Under the pieces are notes generated by a model. It had not been told where the DNA came from and searched no databases. It worked only from the letters and a program-made list of their open reading frames with translations. The translations under genes and the position numbers were made by a program. Of a DNA stretch of 64,000 nucleotides, positions 44,901 through 51,228 are shown piece by piece. Source of the DNA: Firmicutes bacterium UBA6806 (GTDB lineage: Bacteria > Bacillota > Clostridia > Peptostreptococcales > Acidaminobacteraceae); NCBI GenBank assembly GCA_002452745.1, contig DKFC01000014.1, forward strand, positions 136,604 to 200,603, given 5' to 3'. Each line of letters begins with the position of its first letter. Position 1 is the first letter of the stretch.

Positions 44901-46871
44901 ATCTAAACAGACATTTTTCAGAGATTCAATTAGAGACTCCTCCAGATTTAAATGCTCTGCTAATTTTAACCTTGCATAGTTTTCAGCAGGGTCGTCCGTC
45001 CCCTTTACCTCCCCTTTGAAAATTCGATACACATCACATTTTTCAAGCAGTTCAAAGTCTGTATAAGGCAGGATTGAATAAATGAGGTTAAATGCACGCA
45101 ACCTCAGCTTCACATCATCACTGGTCAAAAGCTCAGAGACAAATCTTAAAATCGTGAACTTTTGCATTTCATCAAACTCTCTAAACGGAAGAATTCGAGC
45201 TGCCTTTATTAAATAAAACCTTATCTTTTCATCTGTCTCAAAAGTTTTAAAGTAGTGAACCAGTAAAGCGATGCTCTTGATTCTGCTGACGGGAACGTTG
45301 AGATGCTTGAAATAAGAGTCAATCATGTCACGAAGACTATAGCTGATGTACTTTTTATGTCGGTCAATTATCTTGTTCTCTGGAAGCAGAAACTTCTCCA
45401 CATAGATGTCAAAGAGTTTAACTGTATCCACTTCTGACTCTTCTATAACAGCACTTGGCGGAATTTCCTTGCGAATCTCTTCATCGTAGGAGGCGATGAT
45501 TGTCCCTATAAGTTCTGCACATTGCTTTCTGATGTCCTCCTCTGGCAAGATGAGCTTTTCATAGAGGAAGTTAATCATAATTTGCTTTTGCTTTTGAGTC
45601 AAATAATTATAATACTCTTCCAGTATTGAAATATAGCCTCTTAAACTGGTCATATCTCTGCTATTTCTAACAGGTTCAAGCAATTTGTTCAGAGAGGCTT
45701 CATCTCTCAGTCGATAAAGCAGATTGATGTTGTGCTCAATAGACGAATAGATTACGTTTTCTGTAATTTCCTTGCCCTGCATCAGTGAAAAGTACTTCCG
45801 CTTCATCTGATATCCCGGTCTGACTTGTTCTAACTGATCGGGATCAGTCTGAATTCCCAAGTCCTGCAAAAAGTGTTCAAAATCCCTTAATTTGCGATAG
45901 ACCTTCTTATAGCGGTTCTCCTTAGCAACATCCACATTGTCCAGTTTATTCAATATCACGTCAAAAGAATCCTTCAAGGTGAAAAACATCATCACTGATT
46001 TGCCATTTACTTTTTCTGCTTTTACACGAAAATCACTGTAAATGAGAATCAAGGACTCAATTGGAAGGGCTTCAAGCTCCAAATCCCAAGTTGAATGATT
46101 GATGGCGACGTTCCGTATATAGACGATCTCCCTTTTTTCAAACCATTCACCTGTGTAAAAATAGTGATAATAGGCAACGCGTTTCATCTCATCTGGCTTA
46201 CAGCCGAATTTTCCGATATCATGACCCGCCGCCGCACCAGATACGCGTCCTAAATCTATTGGAAATCCAGCATATTTCAACTGTCTGGCAATTCTCATAG
46301 CGAGGTGGTGAACCCCGCAAATATGATCCAATGTGGTATATCCTATGACTTCTTGATTGAGTTTCATCATTTCATAGACATACTCGTTTATAAAATACTT
46401 CCTAAATGCCAGAAACTCCTTTGCATCTTCAAGTTCACTTACTTCGTCTTCTGTGAGTAAATCAAGCGAATACTGACTTTGCCAAGTGCCGTCGCTGCTC
46501 TTTCTCTGATACTGAGCCACCACTTTTAAAACCCGCAAATAGAGTTCCGCAATTCGATTATACGAAGCACTAAGCTGAATCGTCACCGCATCTGGAAACG
46601 AAAAACTGAGAGCATAATTATAAAAATAAGTTAGCCAGTTTTCAGGTGGCGTTCCATAAAACGACCGCTCAATTAGAGGTTCAAGCATTTCAAAGACCAC
46701 TTTGGCATGGAACTGTTCTTCTTCCACAATTTCATGTACATGCTGATTAAAATGCGTTCCAAGTAAAAACTCGTCTATCAGTTTTCTTTCATAATTGTAC
46801 TTTTTCAAGAAACCTCGGTTTAAAATTTCCCTTTCAATATCTTCAATAAATTGCTCTATCTTGTTGATCAT
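41979..46871 (-). CDS. 1630-aa multidomain protein: HD, helical solenoid, NMNAT-like nucleotidyltransferase, PRTase-like
   Basis: First gene of the operon. Domains in order: an N-terminal helical region (1-175); an HD phosphohydrolase with HICGVHHLAMRIARQ (~178-193) and AAGHDIGK (~213-220), giving the metal-binding His and HD pair; a long helical-repeat stretch, probably HEAT/Arm-like (~380-900); and a nucleotidyltransferase with PGAFDPFTLSHKQ (~922-935) and SSTLIRDYI (~1084-1092), the TxxH and ISSTxxR motifs of NMNAT/cytidylyltransferases. Then comes a region around 1140-1300 with a faint GNAT-like look, and a phosphoribosyltransferase-like segment with the PRPP loop VILVDDLLNKGYR (~1440-1452). 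The combination suggests nucleotide or NAD-type metabolism coupled to phosphohydrolase control. No full function is known to me. GAGGTG RBS. Confidence 0.75.
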   Translation of the reverse strand: MINKIEQFIEDIEREILNRGFLKKYNYERKLIDEFLLGTHFNQHVHEIVEEEQFHAKVVFEMLEPLIERSFYGTPPENWLTYFYNYALSFSFPDAVTIQLSASYNRIAELYLRVLKVVAQYQRKSSDGTWQSQYSLDLLTEDEVSELEDAKEFLAFRKYFINEYVYEMMKLNQEVIGYTTLDHICGVHHLAMRIARQLKYAGFPIDLGRVSGAAAGHDIGKFGCKPDEMKRVAYYHYFYTGEWFEKREIVYIRNVAINHSTWDLELEALPIESLILIYSDFRVKAEKVNGKSVMMFFTLKDSFDVILNKLDNVDVAKENRYKKVYRKLRDFEHFLQDLGIQTDPDQLEQVRPGYQMKRKYFSLMQGKEITENVIYSSIEHNINLLYRLRDEASLNKLLEPVRNSRDMTSLRGYISILEEYYNYLTQKQKQIMINFLYEKLILPEEDIRKQCAELIGTIIASYDEEIRKEIPPSAVIEESEVDTVKLFDIYVEKFLLPENKIIDRHKKYISYSLRDMIDSYFKHLNVPVSRIKSIALLVHYFKTFETDEKIRFYLIKAARILPFREFDEMQKFTILRFVSELLTSDDVKLRLRAFNLIYSILPYTDFELLEKCDVYRIFKGEVKGTDDPAENYARLKLAEHLNLEESLIESLKNVCLDDLQYTSNIFLSNLKSATLDIAKRFQIELLIRNTLLYDYDNCFYMAMHLCNLLKVSALESVRNTAGKMLLELISHLNYEQKNDIAIELIRALEMESYEFTKYIPPYLGKVLLHIKPKELDEILESFERKMSTTNEGLISLIEKTIGVAISKYADYKYAFKEELDGHNRRVLRMYGILFTGFVHSSSHVNQMAFSVIAKDIFQDTSLNLRKREFLYRMIVKKIMSLMVNTDEDLDLIFFNNSACLKYIYQFISEYQHEYGDIELRPNKKIAFFPGAFDPFTLSHKQIATDIKEKGFEVLLYVDEFSWSKRTQPNLIRRNIIKRSVASEIDIYPFPRDISVNIANDEDLKKLTDLFPDSEVFLVVGSDVVLNASAYKPGNVSHILKIPHLIYERGGMEIPESEAKLLDEKISRLHPNTLRVLLPKEYESISSTLIRDYIDEKRDISSLIDPLAQNYIYEKGLYQREPMYKSVMTTKSLILEMVEEPNLMLIESLASISGIEFPEAYQKLKDISGMLNFRMLILRSLEKNNEIVAYSLFHWLRATNIHNEFEDLGIIKYIREQSVGRIIVIDSIVKKKNCEIRNLEQIMLTETLANALSRDYTYCVYKESIRHQVSREVIEVLTNQGFVNISTSKNSEMVYAVNMSSPCTVNLDIHSMFKDPYKHIPEVVQAMSKTRLRLQRAFTELYPGNLVLNFDRSMIYETLIKKVCDENNMPTTPLVPKQVGEAMCVPFGAIFKRWILPNTVTKTLHAEKYFSTDLTEHRIMEYPFYLDIANQIKMMKSFNRPVILVDDLLNKGYRIKALEPYFKKEGVDVQKFIVGIMSGSGKEIAERMNINVDAAYFIPKIKVWFYESKLYPFIDGDAIWRGSIPESNLINSVNLILPYSSANYIVGASKAAIYNLSEVALQNAIDIMSAVEVVYESLNDRLLTIDRLGEVLNTPRYPDKGKNIFYSNNIRPSEYIRDDLEQLRKLKNFYL

Positions 46872-46903
46872 TCCATCACCTCACAAGGTTTTTACGTACT
46901 TAT

Positions 46904-46932
46904 ATTATCCCACATAATGACCCGCTTTACAA
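46904..46932 (-). promoter_or_regulatory. Promoter of the 1630-aa protein operon
   Basis: Minus-strand -35 TTGTAA (46927-46932), 17-nt spacer, -10 GATAAT (46904-46909), 33 nt upstream of the ATG at 46871. Confidence 0.55.
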
Positions 46933-47036
46933 TTTTCCTTTACAATTCTGTTCTCTGATTCACCCGCCTTCACTTCTGGTGATTCAAGTTCAAAGGCAAT
47001 TATGCCGATATATCTATTAGAAGGAGGTGTATTCTC

Positions 47037-47639
47037 ATGACTCAAGCAGCAAAAAGTTCACGGCTTTATCTATCAAAAAATGTTCCAGTCAGCAAAGTAA
47101 AATCCGTCTACAAGACAGATGGCGTCGCTGTGCTCTCTCCAAAAGGTGAAGCACACAATACGCCGGACAAGAGCTCCAGTAATGAAAACTTTCTCATCGA
47201 CTTCTTCTATGCCAAGATTCACAATTTGAAGGCCTCTTACACTCGGCTAAACGACCGAGAAACGGCTATGCACTACTACAAATCACATAAACAGGAAGTT
47301 CTTTCAGGTGGGAAGGCACTGGTGCAGGCAATCAATCATCTCATGAGAGATTCAAAAGAAAAAGACCAGATTTATGGCACCCATTTTTACTTTCTAGTCG
47401 TCAGCATCCTTCACCATTATGAATCAAACCTCGCTGTCATTGGCATCCATTTCATCAAGGAAGTTCTCCACTTTGAAAAACGTAAATTTATAAATGTCTT
47501 CTGTAACGATATTGAAGCACTTACATTTTTGTTTGAAAAAAAGGGCCTTGTAGAACAACTGGTCCAAATCAACATCAGACTCCTCACCATAGATAAAAAT
47601 GACGAAATCGAAGGACGGATTATAGATTATCGTGCTTAA
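47037..47639 (+). CDS. Protein of unknown function (200 aa)
   Basis: Soluble 200-aa protein, no signal peptide. The first ~55 residues are Ser/Lys/Val-rich and probably disordered; the rest is helical, ending in an acidic-basic tail. A consensus AAGGAGGTG RBS 7 nt before the ATG argues for a real gene. It is divergent from the 1630-aa operon and 37 nt from the next small gene. I do not recognise the family. Confidence 0.65.
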   Translation: MTQAAKSSRLYLSKNVPVSKVKSVYKTDGVAVLSPKGEAHNTPDKSSSNENFLIDFFYAKIHNLKASYTRLNDRETAMHYYKSHKQEVLSGGKALVQAINHLMRDSKEKDQIYGTHFYFLVVSILHHYESNLAVIGIHFIKEVLHFEKRKFINVFCNDIEALTFLFEKKGLVEQLVQINIRLLTIDKNDEIEGRIIDYRA

Positions 47640-47676
47640 ATCCTGTATAATGGAAAAAAACATTGGGGGAATAAGT

Positions 47677-47949
47677 ATGAGCGGGAAAAAAACATTTGAC
47701 ATGGTTGAAATTAAAGAACGGCTTAACGAAGAACAATACGAGAAGGACAAGGCCAAGGGTTTCAAAGTCACCACAGGTGAAAAAATTGTTCACATCGTCG
47801 TTGCTATTATCGCATTTTTGATGTTTTTATCCTTTCTCACATCCTATGGATTATCGCCAGTTCCACACTACAGCATTGCATTTTTACTCTTTGTCATCTT
47901 AATGGCACGAGTGGTTCAAGTTCTCAAGATGAAAGTTCGTAAACATTGA
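47677..47949 (+). CDS. Small membrane protein, two predicted spans
   Basis: 90-aa protein with a charged helical N-terminus (residues ~1-35), membrane segments at about 36-55 and 61-80, and a basic tail. Start at the ATG 47677 with GGGGGA 7 nt upstream; the longer frame from 47632 overlaps the previous gene. Probably cotranscribed with the 200-aa gene. Family not recognised. Confidence 0.6.
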   Translation: MSGKKTFDMVEIKERLNEEQYEKDKAKGFKVTTGEKIVHIVVAIIAFLMFLSFLTSYGLSPVPHYSIAFLLFVILMARVVQVLKMKVRKH

Positions 47950-48486
47950 CGTTAGAAAACATTTATTGGAGAATAATATGGAACTTAAACGAAGAAATCA
48001 CTATAATACCGCAATTCTATGTGAAAAACTGGAGTAAAAACAACACTTCAATCCTAATCCACAGGTTTATTGTTTCAAACTCAAATATTAAATTAGAGGC
48101 TCGATAATTCTGTAGAAACACCAGTAAAGCCAGTTATTCAAAAATTCGACTGGGTCAGAAGTTTTCACAAGAAGAGTATAGTTTGATTAATAATCAAATC
48201 AGCGAAATTCGTGAGTATAATAAATTAGTCCCTATAATTGTATATAATGGTAATAGTAAGTGTAAATATAAATTTGTGCAGTATAATAACTTGATTATTA
48301 TTAAATCAAGTTACAGAGAAATGGATGCTCTTTTTAAAAGCCTAATTCAACTTAAGTTGTACGCAATAAGTGAATTATAAATCGAGAAAACCATCCCCAA
48401 ACACGTCAGTCACTGGAAATAATCAGCTAATCTATTTGAATATGAGAATTGATGGTTAATTATCCAATAATAGATGGGAGCAGAAA
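47950..48486. other. A+T-rich stretch with ORF fragments, likely acquired or decayed DNA
   Basis: This 537-nt interval has markedly higher A+T and a different codon style from both sides. A possible 19-residue peptide (47978-48037) has an RBS-like TTGGAGAAT. A longer open stretch without ATG lies at 48108-48380. I see no complete gene and no terminator. Confidence 0.55.
48108..48380 (+). pseudogene. ORF fragment without start codon
   Basis: The reading frame is open from an in-frame TAA (48105-48107) to the TAA at 48378-48380 (~90 codons). It has only a TTG at 48183 as a possible start and no plausible RBS. The translation is A+T-biased with a Tyr/Asn/Ile-rich middle. The family is not recognised. 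Most likely the remnant of a truncated gene. Confidence 0.35.
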
Positions 48487-49041
48487 ATGAAAGCATTTAA
48501 TGAAGAATATACATTGAAAGATCAATCAAAACTTGTTTTACGGTTACCTCAATTAGGAGATGAGCAAGGCTTAATCAATCAGATGAAAACAGTTGATAGT
48601 GAAACTAAATTTTTAGCACGTGGAGCGGGTGAGTTTAATTTTACATTAGAGCAAGAACGGAACTTTATAATAGATAGTTTAAGTGACGAGAATCGTCTTT
48701 TTTTAGTAGCAGAAATTGACGGAAAAATTATTGGTAATTGTGCAGTTGGATTGTTATCAAAAAACAAAAGATATCTACACAGAGCATCAATGGGAATCGC
48801 AATATGTAAAGATTATTGGAAAAAGGGTATCGGAACTAAGATGATTAAAGAGTGTATAAATTGGTGTAAAGAGATGGGACTTGAACAATTGGAGTTAGAA
48901 GTAGTCACTGAAAATAGTCGTGCAATTTCAGCATATGAAAAATTCGGTTTTGAAACTTATGGTATAAAGAAACATGCAATGAAATATAGTGATGGAACAT
49001 ATGCAGATGAGTTTTTCATGATTCTATTTTTGAATAAGTAA
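48487..49041 (+). CDS. GNAT-family N-acetyltransferase
   Basis: 184-aa acetyltransferase of the RimJ/RimL type. The acetyl-CoA-binding motif A reads DYWKKGIGTKMIKECI at about residues 114-129 (R/Q-x-x-G-x-G/A form as KKGIGT), with the conserved LELEVVTENSRAISAYEKFGF at about 138-158. Target unknown; amino-acid or ribosomal N-terminus, or a small amine. Codon use is strongly A+T-rich relative to the flanking chromosome, which suggests horizontal acquisition, and a large palindrome follows the stop. Confidence 0.9.
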   Translation: MKAFNEEYTLKDQSKLVLRLPQLGDEQGLINQMKTVDSETKFLARGAGEFNFTLEQERNFIIDSLSDENRLFLVAEIDGKIIGNCAVGLLSKNKRYLHRASMGIAICKDYWKKGIGTKMIKECINWCKEMGLEQLELEVVTENSRAISAYEKFGFETYGIKKHAMKYSDGTYADEFFMILFLNK

Positions 49042-49075
49042 AATTTTTTCCAGCGTTCAAATGCGCAGATTACTC

Positions 49076-49181
49076 CCGCTAACACGACAATTTCTACATT
49101 CCTTCCTAGGTCACAGCCCTTGCGAGGCAAGGACATGTGTCACTTTTCCTGCTAAGGCGTAAAATAAGGAAGGAGCAGCGG
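49076..49181. repeat. Large imperfect palindrome after the GNAT gene
   Basis: Outer arms CCGCT (49076-49080) / AGCGG (49177-49181), then TCCTTCCT (49100-49107) / AGGAAGGA (49167-49174), and an inner hairpin CCTTGC (49118-49123) / GCAAGG (49127-49132). Together they span about 106 nt. The layout recalls a gene-cassette recombination site, but the exact core motifs were not found. The remainder of 49182-49285 is A+T-rich with no gene seen. Confidence 0.5.
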
Positions 49182-49285
49182 TAACCACTAGGACATTATA
49201 AAACACTCATACAAAACACAGACGTGAGTACAAGTAAATTTAATTTCAAAAAATTATAAAATGGCATCACTGAACATATATCAGT

Positions 49286-49320
49286 AAAAAACTCCCGTGA
49301 CATCAGATGTCACGGGAGTT
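49286..49320 (-). terminator. Terminator of the hsp20 gene
   Basis: 14-bp perfect stem AACTCCCGTGACAT / ATGTCACGGGAGTT with a 3-nt loop (49290-49320), followed on the minus strand by T5. It starts 27 nt after the hsp20 stop. Confidence 0.9.
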
Positions 49321-49346
49321 TAACGTTATTGTCTCAAGTGAGCCCT

Positions 49347-49778
49347 CTATTTAATTTCAATATATCGCTTTGCTTCTCTGCCTTCGAGTTTAGGAGCTAC
49401 AACCCTCAAGACACCTTCTTTCAAACTGGCCTCTATGGATTCTGCATTTACATCTTTCAAATAAACACCTCGCTGCATTGAACTAACGCTTCTCTCACGG
49501 TGCAAGTATCTTTCGTTTTCCTCTTTTGTCTCTGTTATTTGACTTGTGCAAATAAATAATTTGCCATCGTGATACTCAATTTTAATTTGATCTCTTTCAA
49601 CGCCTGGTAAGTCTGCTTCAACAACATACTCTCTTTCGTTTTCCTTGACGTCGACTTTAAAGCTATCATTTCGAAGGCGATTCATAACAGGAAAACTGTC
49701 GTTAAAAAAGTCTTCGAACACGTCATAAAAACTTTCAACTTCTCTCTTTTGTGGACTTAATGGTTTTAAACTCAACAT
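49347..49778 (-). CDS. Small heat-shock protein (Hsp20 / alpha-crystallin family)
   Basis: ATP-independent holdase chaperone, 143 aa. The alpha-crystallin domain spans residues ~38-130. It starts FKVDVKENEREYVVEADLPG, contains GVERDQIKIEYHDGKLFI, and ends in the conserved AxxxGVL motif (EASLKEGVLRVVAP). The N-terminal arm includes DVFEDFFND, and the IEIK tail is the C-terminal anchoring motif. GGAGGAG precedes the ATG. A CIRCE element and a sigma-A promoter lie upstream, so expression should be HrcA-controlled. Monocistronic. Confidence 0.95.
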   Translation of the reverse strand: MLSLKPLSPQKREVESFYDVFEDFFNDSFPVMNRLRNDSFKVDVKENEREYVVEADLPGVERDQIKIEYHDGKLFICTSQITETKEENERYLHRERSVSSMQRGVYLKDVNAESIEASLKEGVLRVVAPKLEGREAKRYIEIK

Positions 49779-49829
49779 AATGACTCTCCTCCTTTAATTT
49801 GATAATAAATTAATTTAAACTTCGTTTTA

Positions 49830-49856
49830 TCAGCACTCTAATTTGTCGAGTGCTAA
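49830..49856 (-). promoter_or_regulatory. CIRCE operator (HrcA)
   Basis: Inverted repeat TCAGCACTC-N9-GAGTGCTAA, matching the CIRCE consensus TTAGCACTC-N9-GAGTGCTAA with one change. It lies between the promoter and the hsp20 start. Confidence 0.92.
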
Positions 49857-49866
49857 CTTCATTTAT

Positions 49867-49895
49867 AATTTACACCTTATCAGGTTCTAAGTCAA
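49867..49895 (-). promoter_or_regulatory. Promoter of the hsp20 gene
   Basis: Minus-strand -35 TTGACT (49890-49895), 17-nt spacer, -10 TAAATT (49867-49872). The CIRCE element starts 10 nt downstream. Confidence 0.65.
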
Positions 49896-49986
49896 TGCCT
49901 TTCATGGTTTTTTTACAACTATTAACACCTTGTTTAAGATTTTAAAGTTTTGATTACCAATTCCGATAACAGTCAAAAAAAGAGCC

Positions 49987-51225
49987 CTATAGGCTCTCTT
50001 TTGAAACAGCTCGGACACCTTCTTCAAGGCCATCCAATTTGTAATTTTTGATAATAATATCCCCCGCTTTAAGTCCAGATATAACATCTATTTCAGAATC
50101 GGTATCCATACCAGTTTCAATTTCCCTCAGCATTGCCTTGCCCGATTCCAAAACAAACACATAGGATTTATCCTCGCGCTTCATAACGGAAGTCTTTGCA
50201 ATTGGAAGTGCCTGCATCTTAGATTCTGTTATGAATTTAACTTTGACTTCATATCCCGCACTGACTTCACTGTCAAGTTCAGTTGATTTGAGATTCACCT
50301 TAATCCTCTGTTCCACCAGTCCCAATGAGGACACTTTTTCCTCTGCCACTTTGCCAACCTTTATAATTTCGCCGTCAAAAGTTCGATCAACACCATTTTG
50401 CTTTAAAATTAAGGAGGCCTTGTCGCCAAGGTGGATGTTTATGGCATCTTCTGTCAGAACAAATGCCTCAATCTGATAACTGCCATCTTCGACCACTTTG
50501 CCTATGGACTGTTGAGGCGAAACCACTGCCCCCACCTTGACATCAAATTCCGCAACAATGCCATCTGAAAGTGCTCTGATTTCACAGTCTCTCAGTTGAA
50601 TTTCCAGTGTGTCCAGCTGTGAGTTTAACGATTGCAGTGTTCCATCTGCATTTAACGTCTCTTTATACTGAGTGTTGGCACTGTTTAGAGAAGCCGCTAA
50701 TTGATTATACGTAGACTCCGCCGTCTCATAGGTTTGTTTGGCAGACTTCCACTCCGTTTCACTAAGTGATCCCTGTTCATATAGGGAAGTCATGTTTTCA
50801 AATTGCTCATTTGCAAAGTCTTTTTTCTGCTCTGCATCTTTAAGCTGGATATTTAAATTGGAAACCTGACTCTTTAGTTGAGTCAGCGATAGACTTTTTT
50901 GCTCTTCATACGCTTTTATCTGAGCCTGTATGCCTTCAATTTGTTTTAGAAGCGCCTCTGAATCAAGGCTCACCAGTAAAGTTCCTTTTTCGACGACATC
51001 TCCATTCCTCACGTTGACAGCAGTCACCTGCCCAGATGCCTTCGGGGTGATTAAACTCTCGTTGCCCGTTACTACTTTCCCAGTTTCTTCAAGATAATCG
51101 TAGAGATCTCTTTCTGCCATTGTATAAGTTTCGACCTTCATGGGTTGTAGCTTGGTATACAAGATACTTGCAGCGCCTATGACTACCAACGCCACTATCA
51201 AAGCATTTCTCACTGATTTCTTCAT
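49987..51225 (-). CDS. HlyD/MacA-type periplasmic adaptor (membrane-fusion) protein
   Basis: 412-aa adaptor of the adjacent MacB/LolD-type ABC exporter. N-terminal membrane anchor (residues ~7-24), lipoyl halves with NVRNGDVVEKGTLLVSLD at about 73-90, a long helical hairpin (about 95-195), then beta-barrel and membrane-proximal domains. In Gram-positives such adaptors bridge the permease to the cell wall space; an outer-membrane partner is not expected. Third gene of the operon. Confidence 0.88.
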   Translation of the reverse strand: MKKSVRNALIVALVVIGAASILYTKLQPMKVETYTMAERDLYDYLEETGKVVTGNESLITPKASGQVTAVNVRNGDVVEKGTLLVSLDSEALLKQIEGIQAQIKAYEEQKSLSLTQLKSQVSNLNIQLKDAEQKKDFANEQFENMTSLYEQGSLSETEWKSAKQTYETAESTYNQLAASLNSANTQYKETLNADGTLQSLNSQLDTLEIQLRDCEIRALSDGIVAEFDVKVGAVVSPQQSIGKVVEDGSYQIEAFVLTEDAINIHLGDKASLILKQNGVDRTFDGEIIKVGKVAEEKVSSLGLVEQRIKVNLKSTELDSEVSAGYEVKVKFITESKMQALPIAKTSVMKREDKSYVFVLESGKAMLREIETGMDTDSEIDVISGLKAGDIIIKNYKLDGLEEGVRAVSKESL

Positions 51226-51228
51226 AAC

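Noticed and set aside
49076..49181. Integron attC site
   Set aside because: Palindromic layout fits, but the exact RYYYAAC and GTTRRRY cores are absent, so I kept it as an unexplained palindrome.
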